DNA of 64,000 nt from Mucilaginibacter gracilis (GTDB lineage Bacteria > Bacteroidota > Bacteroidia > Sphingobacteriales > Sphingobacteriaceae): positions 6,448,001 through 6,512,000 of the forward strand of contig NZ_RBKU01000001.1 of the NCBI RefSeq assembly GCF_003633615.1. The letters are read 5' to 3'. This document shows, piece after piece, positions 56,067-64,000 of this stretch (positions are counted from its first letter, which is position 1; each line of letters begins with the position of its first letter). The translations under genes and the position numbers were made by a program. The notes beneath the pieces are model-generated. The model worked only from the letters and a program-made list of their open reading frames with translations. It ran no database searches and was not told where the DNA came from.

Positions 56067-56146
56067 CGTTCAGTTCGCAATTGCCACATAACTATCAATT
56101 CTAAAAAAATCATTGCTGCTTTTTTGAATTTTATGTATTTTTGAAT

Positions 56147-56308
56147 GTGGCTACTACAAAATCACATAAAACCAAGAACAAGCAGATTGAAGTTGCTGAA
56201 AATCCTTTCATCAAGCTGATTACTGATAAGGAGGAGATTTCGAAAGCTATTCAAGAGGGTAAACCGCTAAGTACCCTTAAAGGGATTCGCTTTGTTAAGC
56301 CTATATAA
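56147..56308 (+). CDS. Small basic protein of a two-gene pair
   Basis: 53 residues from a GTG at 56147. Lys-rich start (ATTKSHKTKNKQIEVAENPF), then KLITDKEEISKAIQEGKPLSTLKGIRFVKPI. No named family recognised. It overlaps the next gene by 17 bases in another frame, so the two are likely co-expressed. A small basic or helical partner before a larger conserved ORF has the shape of a toxin-antitoxin or effector-chaperone pair, but no function is shown. Confidence 0.6.
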   Translation: MATTKSHKTKNKQIEVAENPFIKLITDKEEISKAIQEGKPLSTLKGIRFVKPI

Positions 56309-56771
56309 AATATACCCAGAGAAAGAAGGTTATAGGTTTACAACCACAAATGGTGATGAATATTATGCATATTTCACACCGTTCACCCTTCAAACGCCAT
56401 ATCACACAACTACAGACATCGTAAGTTTCGGTTTTGAATGCAAACGACGTAATGCTCAAACTAAACCATTATATGATGAATGCACGGCAAGAACCATCGT
56501 TCACATCATAAATAATTACTTTAAACTTAATGGTGACAATGCTTTACTTTATATATGTTTAAATAACGATGATTTTGCCCGGCACCGAAACTTAATTTTT
56601 GGCAAATGGTTTAACGAATTTGGACGTGGATACGAACGTCACAAATCTGACGCGATAACCGGTGAAATGAATTTTTATAGTTCCATTCTCATAAAAGAAG
56701 ATAATCCGGAAAAAATCAAATTAATAGAGGCTTTTTATTTTACTATTAATTACTGGTTTCCCAATGAATAA
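56292..56771 (+). CDS. DUF6169-like protein
   Basis: 159 residues from the TTG at 56292. Recognisable features: LYKIYPEKEGYRFTTTNGDEYYAYF at the start, FGFECKRRNAQTKPLYDECTARTIVHII in the middle, and CLNNDDFARHRNLIFGKWFNEF. This pattern fits the DUF6169 family, widespread in Bacteroidetes accessory regions and of unknown function. It overlaps the 53-residue gene before it. The family name is from memory. Confidence 0.65.
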   Translation: MLSLYKIYPEKEGYRFTTTNGDEYYAYFTPFTLQTPYHTTTDIVSFGFECKRRNAQTKPLYDECTARTIVHIINNYFKLNGDNALLYICLNNDDFARHRNLIFGKWFNEFGRGYERHKSDAITGEMNFYSSILIKEDNPEKIKLIEAFYFTINYWFPNE

Positions 56772-56786
56772 ATAATATACAAATCT

Positions 56787-57719
56787 GTGAAACAAAAAAT
56801 ACTAATTGTTGACGACTTGCACGTTGTTTTTATTGAGCGTGCCGAGGCTTTGGGCTACGAATGTAATTACCAGCCTCAATATACTTTAGAAGATACTTTA
56901 AAGGTACTGCCCGAGTACGAAGGTTTGATGGTTCGCTCCAAATTCCAGGTGAATAAGGCGGTGTTTGATGCAGCCGCCAAGCTCAAATTCATTTGCAGGG
57001 CCGGCGCCGGGATGGATAATATTGATGAGGATTACGCCAAACAAAAAGGCATCCACTTAATAAACGCGCCCGAAGGCAATATGGATGCCGTGGGCGAACA
57101 TGCTATTGGGATGCTTTTGGCATTGATGAATAACCTTAACCACGCCGATGCCGAAGTGCGCAATGGTTTATGGAAACGGGAAGCTAACCGCGGCCACGAG
57201 TTAAAGGGCCGCATTGTTGGTATTATTGGCTATGGCTTTATGGGGCAAAGCTTCGCCAAAAGGCTACAGGGTTTTGGTGTTGAGGTTATAGCTTACGATA
57301 AATACAAAACTGGCTTTAGCGATAGGTACGCCCGCGAGGTAAGCATGGAAGAAATTGTGCGCCAAAGCGATGTACTAAGCTTCCATGTACCGCTGACCAG
57401 GGAAACGCAGTATATGTTTAATGACGAATTTCTGTTCCACTTCCGCAAGCCTATTTATCTCATCAATACCTCGCGTGGCAAGGTGGTGCAAACTAAAGCG
57501 GTTTTAAACGGCCTGCAGAGCGGAAAAATTTTAGGCGCTTGCTTGGACGTATTGGAAGTCGAAAAATTTCCGGCGCTGGGTGAGCAGGACTGGTATGCCG
57601 AATTGAAACAAAACGAGAAAGTGATTTTAACGCCGCATGTTGCGGGCTGGACCTTTGAATCGTACCGAAAGATAAGCGAGGTGATGGCTGATAAGTTAAA
57701 AGAATTAACCAATCAGTAA
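56787..57719 (+). CDS. D-2-hydroxyacid dehydrogenase
   Basis: 310 residues from a GTG. Family NAD-binding motif GIIGYGFMGQSFAKRL (about 145-160), catalytic Arg in LINTSRGKVVQ, Glu in the CLDVLEVE region, and His in LTPHVAGWT. These fit 3-phosphoglycerate, glycerate or hydroxypyruvate dehydrogenases; the N-terminal part (ILIVDDLHVVFIERAEALGY) does not decide between them. Stands alone. Confidence 0.88.
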   Translation: MKQKILIVDDLHVVFIERAEALGYECNYQPQYTLEDTLKVLPEYEGLMVRSKFQVNKAVFDAAAKLKFICRAGAGMDNIDEDYAKQKGIHLINAPEGNMDAVGEHAIGMLLALMNNLNHADAEVRNGLWKREANRGHELKGRIVGIIGYGFMGQSFAKRLQGFGVEVIAYDKYKTGFSDRYAREVSMEEIVRQSDVLSFHVPLTRETQYMFNDEFLFHFRKPIYLINTSRGKVVQTKAVLNGLQSGKILGACLDVLEVEKFPALGEQDWYAELKQNEKVILTPHVAGWTFESYRKISEVMADKLKELTNQ

Positions 57720-57820
57720 CTGGTAGGTTATGTACTTGTTAAAAAATCTTAAAAAATAGCTATCCAAATTAAAAGATTTGGAATTGTAAACTTAATTCCA
57801 TTATCTTCGTTTTATACTTA

Positions 57821-57858
57821 AACAAGACTATGTAGGCCGCGCCCATATAGTCTTGTTT
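57821..57858 (+). terminator. Stem-loop before greA
   Basis: AACAAGACTAT-GT-AGGC pairs with GCCC-AT-ATAGTCTTGTT around CGC, followed by TGTTTTT. It lies 97 bases before greA. It may end the dehydrogenase transcript, or attenuate greA. Confidence 0.6.
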
Positions 57859-57954
57859 GTTTTTAATAACCTTGGGATGTCCTTCTGATTATTAGGGAGG
57901 GCTATTTTTTTTAGGTATCGTTCAGTAATAAAATTATAATTTAATACGTGAGTT

Positions 57955-58428
57955 ATGGCAGATGTAGCATACTACACCAAAGAAGGTTTAGAAAAATTAA
58001 AAGAAGAATTACAGTATTTAAAAACAACAGGCAGGCAAATCATATCAAACGCGATAGCCGAAGCCCGCGATAAGGGCGACTTGAGTGAAAACGCCGAGTA
58101 CGATGCGGCTAAGGATGCACAAGGGCACCACGAAGCTAAAATTTCGAAACTGGAAGAGGCGATGAGCAACGCACGCCTTTTGGACGACTCTAAATTAGAC
58201 CTCACAAAAGTATTAGCACTTTCTAAGGTAAAGATCAAGAACCTTAAAAACGGTGCTACCATGACCTACCAATTGGTATCGGAAAGTGAGGCCGACCTCA
58301 AATCGGGTAAAATATCTACCGCGTCGCCTATTGCCAAAGGTTTATTGGGCAAAAAGGTTGGCCAAACCATTGAGATAACCGTACCTGCCGGTAAAATAGA
58401 ATTTGAAATACTTGAAATTAGCAGGTAG
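57955..58428 (+). CDS. greA: Transcription elongation factor GreA
   Basis: Cleaves backtracked RNA in stalled RNA polymerase. 157 residues: the N-terminal coiled coil with the acidic tip DKGDLSENAEYDAAKDAQG (about 40-60) that enters the polymerase channel, and a C-terminal FKBP-like domain with SPIAKGLLGKKVGQ and IEFEILEI. Normal length. Confidence 0.97.
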   Translation: MADVAYYTKEGLEKLKEELQYLKTTGRQIISNAIAEARDKGDLSENAEYDAAKDAQGHHEAKISKLEEAMSNARLLDDSKLDLTKVLALSKVKIKNLKNGATMTYQLVSESEADLKSGKISTASPIAKGLLGKKVGQTIEITVPAGKIEFEILEISR

Positions 58429-58434
58429 TATTAC

Positions 58435-58580
58435 AATGATTGAATGATTGAATGACTGAATGATTGAGTGTTTTAATTGCGGTTATTACAAGTTATTTTA
58501 ATTTATTCAATCACTGTTATTTTGAACCATTTATTCACTCACCTTATTCAATCACTCAGTCATTCAATCCTTCAATCATT
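58435..58580. repeat. Inverted repeat of GATTGAAT units between greA and the HIT gene
   Basis: The left arm at 58435-58470 is built of GATTGAAT, GATTGAAT, GACTGAAT, GATTGAGT. The right arm at 58547-58580 is its inverted copy with about three mismatches over 33 bases. The centre of about 75 bases is AT-rich and non-coding. The layout matches that of the four-helix-bundle cassette at 3989-4419 (octamer-like repeated units in inverted arms), but without a gene. Confidence 0.6.
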
Positions 58581-58590
58581 ATAAACTCCC

Positions 58591-58992
58591 ATGCCAAGCA
58601 TTTTCTCCAGAATAGTAGCCGGCGAGATACCCGCCCACGTTGTTGCCGAAACCGTTGAGTTTTTAGCTTTTTTAGATATTGCCCCTTTGGCTGTTGGCCA
58701 CGTACTGGTAATACCTAAAAAAGAGGTTGATTATATTTTTGATCTTGACGACGAAACTTATACCGGCTTGCACATTTTTGCCAAAATAGTTGCCGCCGGA
58801 ATTAGAAAAGCTATCCCCTGCCAGCGCATTGGTGTTACCGTTATTGGCCTGGAAGTACCACATGCCCACATACACCTCATACCCATTAACCATGTTGATG
58901 ATATGAATTTTTCGAAACCAAAACTAAAACTTAGCAGCGAAGAACTGGCCGATATTGCTGCTAATATAAAAGCAGCCCTGCGTACCGTTTAA
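58591..58992 (+). CDS. HIT family protein
   Basis: 133 residues. The histidine triad is HAHIHLIP in VPHAHIHLIPINHV (about 91-98). The N-terminus is SIFSRIVAGEIPAHVVAE with VIPKKEVDYIFDLDD. Members hydrolyse nucleotide phosphoramidates or dinucleoside polyphosphates. Substrate unknown. Confidence 0.93.
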   Translation: MPSIFSRIVAGEIPAHVVAETVEFLAFLDIAPLAVGHVLVIPKKEVDYIFDLDDETYTGLHIFAKIVAAGIRKAIPCQRIGVTVIGLEVPHAHIHLIPINHVDDMNFSKPKLKLSSEELADIAANIKAALRTV

Positions 58993-59151
58993 GGCTAATT
59001 CGCGCTGTGGCGCATTGTATCTGTCAGCAATATGGTTTTAATAAGCCCGCCTTTTTATTGCTTTTGCTATAGTGGGTGAGCCCAGTGTAATCCCCTGCGC
59101 TCTACAAAACTCATTTGCGGCACATTTCATCACAAAAATAAAATCAAAATA

Positions 59152-59179
59152 TTGCAATCTGTATAGATTAATACATTTG
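59152..59179 (+). promoter_or_regulatory. Promoter of fabF
   Basis: TTG (59152-59154), a 17-base spacer, TACATTTG (59172-59179), a full consensus match; fabF starts 20 bases downstream. Confidence 0.8.
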
Positions 59180-59199
59180 CATTATCAAAATACACCATA

Positions 59200-60444
59200 A
59201 TGTTAAAAAGAGTAGTTATTACAGGTATTGGCGCGTTAACCCCGCTGGGCAACAACGTTGCCGATTTTTGGGACGGTATACTGGCAGGCAAAAGCGGCGC
59301 AGGTACAATTACGCGGTTTGATGCTTCCTTATTTCGTACACAGGTAGCCTGCGAGCTTAAAAATTACAGTTCGGCAAACCATTTAGACAGGGCGGATATT
59401 AAACGTATCGACCTTTTTACACAATATGCCCTGGTAGCATCCGACGAGGCTATTAAAGATTCGGGCTTTGAATTTGATAAAATGAGCCCCTTTGATGTGG
59501 GTGTAATATGGGGAACCGGGCAGGGCGGCATGGAAACTTTTGAAGAACAGGTTACCGAATATGCACAAGGTAACGGTAGCCCAAGGTTTAGTCCGTTTTT
59601 TATACCGAAACTGTTACCTAACATGGCTTCGGGGATGATTTCTATTCGTCATGGCTATATGGGTATCAATTACACAGCTATATCGGCCTGCGCCACATCC
59701 AACACGGCTATTATGGATGCCTTTAACTACATCCGTTTAGGCAAGGCCAAAATAATAGTAAGTGGCGGTTCCGAGGCACCGGTAACACCTGCTTCGGTAG
59801 GTGGCTTTTCGGCCATGAAAGCCATGACGGGGCGTAATAACGACCCGCAAACAGCGTCGCGCCCGTTTGATGTGCATCGCGATGGTTTTGTAATGGGCGA
59901 AGGCGCGGCGGCTTTGGTACTTGAAGAATATGAACATGCCGTAAAACGCGGTGCCAAAATTTATGGCGAAATTGGCGGTGCCGCCATGACGGCCGATGCC
60001 TACCACATGACATCAACCCACCCCGAAGGCCTTGGCGCATTACAAGCCATGAAGTTTGCCCTGGAAGAAGCTGGTTTAACTATTAACGATGTTGACTATT
60101 TAAATGCTCACGCCACATCAACATCTGTTGGCGACCCATCTGAAATAAAAGCGATTACTGCATTAACAGGAACGGGCAAAAACGATTTATTCATCAGCGC
60201 AACCAAATCTATGACGGGGCATCTGCTGGGTGCAGCCGGAGCAATTGAGGCTGTAATTTGTTTGTTAAGTATGCGCGATAGTGTGATACCTGCAACCATT
60301 AACACTACCGAACTGGATGCCGCCATACCCGATAATATGAATATTGTGTTGGGCGAGGCCATTCAACACCCGGTTAAGGCAGCATTGAGCAATACTTTTG
60401 GTTTTGGCGGGCACAACGGCATTGTGGTTTTTAAAGCAATTTAA
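59200..60444 (+). CDS. fabF: 3-oxoacyl-ACP synthase II
   Basis: Condensing enzyme of fatty acid synthesis. 414 residues: catalytic Cys164 in YTAISACATSNTA, His in LNAHATSTSVGD (about 305) and His in NTFGFGGHNG (about 402), the full Cys-His-His triad. The N-terminal KRVVITGIGALTPLGN is standard. It stands apart from acpP and other fab genes here, suggesting a second copy or a special role. Confidence 0.93.
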   Translation: MLKRVVITGIGALTPLGNNVADFWDGILAGKSGAGTITRFDASLFRTQVACELKNYSSANHLDRADIKRIDLFTQYALVASDEAIKDSGFEFDKMSPFDVGVIWGTGQGGMETFEEQVTEYAQGNGSPRFSPFFIPKLLPNMASGMISIRHGYMGINYTAISACATSNTAIMDAFNYIRLGKAKIIVSGGSEAPVTPASVGGFSAMKAMTGRNNDPQTASRPFDVHRDGFVMGEGAAALVLEEYEHAVKRGAKIYGEIGGAAMTADAYHMTSTHPEGLGALQAMKFALEEAGLTINDVDYLNAHATSTSVGDPSEIKAITALTGTGKNDLFISATKSMTGHLLGAAGAIEAVICLLSMRDSVIPATINTTELDAAIPDNMNIVLGEAIQHPVKAALSNTFGFGGHNGIVVFKAI

Positions 60445-60575
60445 GTGTTTATAATGTAATTGGTTTTTTTATTGAAAATAATTAATTGTAAAATCGACGT
60501 TTATTTAAAATCTTTATACCTTTAGATTATTGAAGGCCACCAGTACTTCAATTATAAACCAATTATCATTAATCT

Positions 60576-62120
60576 ATGAAAAGAACTTTTTCACTCATTG
60601 TTTTAGGTACTTTGCTTGTAAGTAACAGCTACGGGCAGGCCAAAGCCGACCTTACCGTTACCGGAGGCGATTCTAAATTAACCATTAGCCGCAATATTTA
60701 CGGCCAATTTTCGGAACATTTGGGCCGTTGTATTTACGGCGGCTTTTGGGTTGACCCCAAATTGCCGGTTGCCAAACAAAACCGCATACGGCTTGATATT
60801 GTTGAGGCACTTAAAAAAATACATATCCCAAACCTGCGCTGGCCAGGCGGTTGCTTTGCCGACGAGTACCATTGGCGAGATGGTATTGGCCCATCTGCAC
60901 AAAGGCCTAAAATGGTTAACACCAACTGGGGCGGCGTAACCGAAGATAACAGCTTTGGCACGCACGAATTTTTAGAGCTTTGCAGTTTGCTTAAATGCGA
61001 GCCTTATATAACGGGTAATGTTGGCTCGGGCACGGTGGATGAAATGTCTAAATGGGTGGAATACCTTAATTTTGACGGTGAAAGCCCAACTACTGCCCTA
61101 CGTAAACAAAACGGACACCCTGCGCCATTTAAAGTTAGCTTTTGGGGCGTTGGCAACGAAAGCTGGGGCTGCGGCGGTAACATGACTGCCGAATATTACA
61201 GCGACCAATTTAAGCGCTATGCATCCTTCGCTAAAAATTATCCTGGTACGCCGCTTAAAAAAATTGCCACCGGCCCAAGCGATGGCGATTACCATTGGAT
61301 GGAAACCTGCATGAAAAACATAGGTACACGCATGTGGGGCATATCGTTGCATAATTACACCATTCCAACGGGTAGTTGGTCTAAAAAAGGTTCGGCAACC
61401 AGTTTTACTAATGCGGAGTATTTCAACACCATGAAAAACTGCTTGCGTATGGATGAGTATGTAACCAAGCACTCGGCCATTATGGACAAGTATGATCCTG
61501 AAAAAAAGGTAGCCCTCGTTGTTGACGAATGGGGTATATGGACGGATGTTGAACCCGGCACAAACCCTGGCTTTTTATATCAGCAAAACAGCTTGCGCGA
61601 TGCTTTAGTGGCGGCAACAACGCTCAATATTTTCAACAACCACTGCGATCGGGTAAAAATGGCTAACCTTGCGCAAACTGTTAATGTTTTGCAGGCGTTA
61701 ATATTAACCGACAACGAAAAAATGCTGCTTACGCCAACCTACCATGTGTTTGATTTGTACAAGGTTCATCAGGATGCTACCTATTTGCCCATCGAGCTCA
61801 AATCTCCCGATTTGGAGAATGGCAGCGATAAAATACCGGCCATTAACGTATCAGCGTCAATCGATTCAAACAAGGTTATCCATATTTCTCTCGTTAACCT
61901 CGATCCCGAAAAAAAGATCAGCATCCGCACTGGTTTAAAGGGGCTTAACTGGAGTGGCGTTACGGGGCAAATATTAACTTCGGAAAAATTAACCGATGTA
62001 AATACTTTTCAAAAACCCAACAAACTTAAAATTGAAACCTTTACAGGCGCATCAAAACAAGGCGACCAGTTAGTGGCCGATTTGCCCGCGCATTCGGTTG
62101 TGGTACTAACCTTAAAATAA
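60576..62120 (+). CDS. Exported GH51 alpha-L-arabinofuranosidase
   Basis: 514 residues. A signal peptide spans about 1-20 (SNSYGQ). The TIM barrel has the acid/base Glu in [12 protein letters not shown] (about 195) and the nucleophile Glu in [11 protein letters not shown] (about 320), with [19 protein letters not shown] upstream. A C-terminal beta domain follows (about 420-514). It releases arabinose from arabinan or arabinoxylan. Followed by a mutarotase, consistent with arabinose or galactose use. Confidence 0.94.
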   Translation: MKRTFSLIVLGTLLVSNSYGQAKADLTVTGGDSKLTISRNIYGQFSEHLGRCIYGGFWVDPKLPVAKQNRIRLDIVEALKKIHIPNLRWPGGCFADEYHWRDGIGPSAQRPKMVNTNWGGVTEDNSFGTHEFLELCSLLKCEPYITGNVGSGTVDEMSKWVEYLNFDGESPTTALRKQNGHPAPFKVSFWGVGNESWGCGGNMTAEYYSDQFKRYASFAKNYPGTPLKKIATGPSDGDYHWMETCMKNIGTRMWGISLHNYTIPTGSWSKKGSATSFTNAEYFNTMKNCLRMDEYVTKHSAIMDKYDPEKKVALVVDEWGIWTDVEPGTNPGFLYQQNSLRDALVAATTLNIFNNHCDRVKMANLAQTVNVLQALILTDNEKMLLTPTYHVFDLYKVHQDATYLPIELKSPDLENGSDKIPAINVSASIDSNKVIHISLVNLDPEKKISIRTGLKGLNWSGVTGQILTSEKLTDVNTFQKPNKLKIETFTGASKQGDQLVADLPAHSVVVLTLK

Positions 62121-62162
62121 ACGTATAAAAGCATCCAAACATAAATTAAAACCTATAACAGA

Positions 62163-63308
62163 ATGAAAAAAAGAATAATTTTGAGTCGCTTATTATTGGG
62201 TTCGCTCGTAATAGGCACAATTTTAACATCGTGTATGCAAAACAAAACTAAAGATGCCCCAAAGGCGGGTATCACTAAAGAAGCATGGGACAAGGTTGAT
62301 AGCCAAGCTGTTGATCTGTACACGCTTACCAACAAAAACGGAGTTGAGGTAAAAATATCCAACTACGGTGGCAAAGTAACATCGTGGGTAACACCCGATA
62401 AAAGCGGTAAAATGGGCAACATAGTTTTAGGTTTTAACCATGCCAACAGCTATACTAAAGATGTACCTTATTTTGGTGCCTTAATTGGCCGTTACGGCAA
62501 CCGTATTGCCTTAGGTAAATTTACTATTGATGGTAAAGAATATACTTTGGCTACCAACAACGGTAAAAACGCATTGCACGGCGGCAACAAAGGTTTTGAT
62601 AAAGTAATTTGGACAGCCGAACCGATTAGCGATACCGTACCGGCACTAACCCTAACCTATCTAAGTAAAGATGGCGAAGAAGGTTACCCAGGCAACCTTA
62701 AGGTAACTGTAAAATACACCTTAACCGATGCCGGCGAATTGAAGATAGATTATACCGCTACTACAGATAAGGCAACTCCTATTAACCTTACTAACCACAC
62801 TTACTTTAACCTTAGTGGCGACCACACCAATACCATTTTAGACGAAACCATCCAGATCAATGCCGATCGTTATACGCCTGTTAACTCGGAGCTTATCCCA
62901 ACCGGTAAGTTAGAGCCCGTTAAAGGCACTCCGTTTGATTTTACCAAGCCCGAAAAAATTGGCTCGCGCATTAACCAGGTACCCGGTACACCGGTTGGTT
63001 ACGACCATAACTTTGTTTTAAACAACAGCGATACCACATTGCACCAGGCGGCCATTTTATACGATGCTGCCAGTGGCCGCCAGTTAGAGGTTTTAACCAC
63101 GCAACCTGCTATCCAATTTTACACAGGTAACTTTTTAGATGGCAAACTAATTGCCGATGACGGTAAACCCATTAACCAACACACTGCCCTGTGTTTAGAA
63201 ACCCAACATTACCCCGATTCGCCTAACCAACCGGCGTTCCCTAACACGGTACTTAAACCGGGCGAAACTTTTCATAGCACAACAATATACAAGGTATCAG
63301 TAAAATAA
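62163..63308 (+). CDS. Lipoprotein aldose 1-epimerase (mutarotase)
   Basis: 381 residues. Lipobox LTSC gives Cys24 as lipid anchor. The GalM fold has substrate-binding GRYGNRIALGKF, catalytic His in LTNHTYFNLSGD and catalytic Glu in LCLETQHYPDSPNQP. It interconverts sugar anomers outside the inner membrane. It lies 42 bases after the arabinofuranosidase gene, probably the same transcript. Confidence 0.94.
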   Translation: MKKRIILSRLLLGSLVIGTILTSCMQNKTKDAPKAGITKEAWDKVDSQAVDLYTLTNKNGVEVKISNYGGKVTSWVTPDKSGKMGNIVLGFNHANSYTKDVPYFGALIGRYGNRIALGKFTIDGKEYTLATNNGKNALHGGNKGFDKVIWTAEPISDTVPALTLTYLSKDGEEGYPGNLKVTVKYTLTDAGELKIDYTATTDKATPINLTNHTYFNLSGDHTNTILDETIQINADRYTPVNSELIPTGKLEPVKGTPFDFTKPEKIGSRINQVPGTPVGYDHNFVLNNSDTTLHQAAILYDAASGRQLEVLTTQPAIQFYTGNFLDGKLIADDGKPINQHTALCLETQHYPDSPNQPAFPNTVLKPGETFHSTTIYKVSVK

Positions 63309-63327
63309 TACCCTCATAACATTTACA

Positions 63328-63365
63328 AAAAGGTGTATCTCTTAACCGGGGATGCACCTTTTTAG
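63328..63365 (+). terminator. Terminator after the mutarotase gene
   Basis: AAAAAGGTGTATC pairs with GATGCACCTTTT (one mismatch) across an 11-base loop, followed by a short T-rich tail. Confidence 0.75.
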
Positions 63366-63497
63366 TTTAAAAAAACTGATTGCTTAATTGTAATGGCTTA
63401 TACCCCTACAAATACCCTGTTAATGGTATTCAATGCTTTACTTTGTTAATAAAATGCTTTAATCTTATATCGCTAAAGCAGAATTTAATCAATTAAA

Positions 63498-64000
63498 ATG
63501 TCGGCAAAAAAATTAGGTATTTGGAGCAGCACATCGCTGGTAGTTGGCAACATGATAGGGGCCGGAGTATTTTTAATGCCGGCGGCTTTGGCTTCATTTG
63601 GCAGTGTAAGTTTATTAGGTTGGGTATTTTCGGCAATAGGCTCGTTTTTTTTGGCAAAAGTATTTGGCAATTTAAGCGCGCTATTACCCCAAAGCACAGG
63701 CGGCCCCTATGCCTATACACGCCACGGCCTGGGTAATTTTGCAGGCTTTTTAGTGGCCTGGGGTTATTGGATAGCCGTTGCATGTGCCAATGCGGCCATC
63801 ACCATATCGTTTGTGGGTGCTTTAAGCACTTTCTTCCCGGTGTTGGCATCAAGCGCGTTGGCTGCAGTTATTACCGGTTTATGCTCCATTTGGTTTTTAA
63901 CCTGGCTCAACACCCGCGGCATCACGGCATCGGGCAATATGCAGGTTATCACCACAGTTTTAAAGCTGCTACCCTTATTTGTTATAGCCATAGGTGGTTT
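63498..64000 (+). CDS. APC-family amino acid permease, 5' part
   Basis: Starts at the ATG at 63498 and runs off the window with no stop, leaving about 167 residues. The first helix carries VVGNMIGAGVFLMPAAL, the glycine-rich unwound helix where APC carriers bind the amino acid. Helices follow at about 40-60, 85-105 and 120-145. Substrate unknown. It lies downstream of the mutarotase terminator, so it is probably separate from the arabinose genes. Confidence 0.9.
   Translation, partial: MSAKKLGIWSSTSLVVGNMIGAGVFLMPAALASFGSVSLLGWVFSAIGSFFLAKVFGNLSALLPQSTGGPYAYTRHGLGNFAGFLVAWGYWIAVACANAAITISFVGALSTFFPVLASSALAAVITGLCSIWFLTWLNTRGITASGNMQVITTVLKLLPLFVIAIGG

Noticed and set aside
57770-57860. Small RNA gene with promoter and terminator before greA
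   Set aside because: The terminator-like hairpin is clear, but the promoter match is poor and there are only about 50 bases between.
1-64000. tRNA genes, rRNA genes and CRISPR arrays
   Set aside because: I scanned the gaps for cloverleaf-like or regularly spaced repeats and saw none; the only spaced repeats are the inverted arms described.

Overview
The window looks like a chromosome segment of a member of Bacteroidetes, most likely family Sphingobacteriaceae (Mucilaginibacter/Pedobacter type). The grounds are gene content (rimP-nusA-infB with a very long IF-2, an outer-membrane beta-barrel TonB-type receptor, an OmpA protein with thrombospondin type 3 repeats, a LptE-like lipoprotein beside a sigma-54 activator, a DUF6169-like protein), gene order, and many copies of the Bacteroidetes promoter pattern TTG-N17-20-TAnnTTTG. 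No search was run, so the genus is inference. I found no tRNA, rRNA or CRISPR array.

Layout. 0.2-6 kb (minus strand): an envelope and translation operon read miaB, sigma-54 activator, lptE, TPR protein, secG. It carries two small insertions: a four-helix-bundle (IVS/S23-type) gene enclosed exactly by a 31-bp inverted repeat, and an 84-bp palindromic element inserted in frame inside miaB. 6-13.7 kb: an AsmA-like protein, a small ORF coupled to a zeta-toxin-like kinase, a SprT-like protease, a TPR protein, feoAB, a 45-residue lipoprotein and gcvH. 13.8-18.7 kb: a DUF4142 lipoprotein, a TonB-type receptor, a thioredoxin-like protein and a Gfo/Idh/MocA oxidoreductase. 19-24.4 kb: rplM-rpsI-rpsB-tsf, then nagA, pyrH and frr. 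24.4-35.7 kb: an ABC exporter, an MFS carrier, an M28 peptidase, recG, ridA with a coupled 47-residue membrane protein, an OmpA protein, a Xaa-Pro aminopeptidase and meaB.

35.8-48 kb is a surface-glycan region. It holds two convergent GT9 paralogues, several other glycosyltransferases, an MsbA-like ABC flippase, an acyltransferase, an FkbM-like protein and a GT39-like membrane enzyme. 48-53.2 kb is rimP-nusA-infB, with a textbook intrinsic terminator between its promoter and the rimP start codon. 53.2-56.8 kb is a decaying accessory patch: two related UPF0175-like remnants, a frameshifted GT-C membrane protein, a complete IS982-family element with terminal repeats and a 6-bp target duplication, and a small gene pair ending in a DUF6169-like protein. 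56.8-64 kb returns to core genes (2-hydroxyacid dehydrogenase, greA, HIT protein, fabF) and ends with arabinan use (GH51 arabinofuranosidase, mutarotase) and the start of an amino-acid permease cut by the window edge.

The best leads for something undescribed are the inverted-repeat-bounded four-helix-bundle cassette, the coding palindromic insert in miaB, the attenuator-like rimP leader, and two small two-gene pairs (8.0-8.8 kb and 56.1-56.8 kb).
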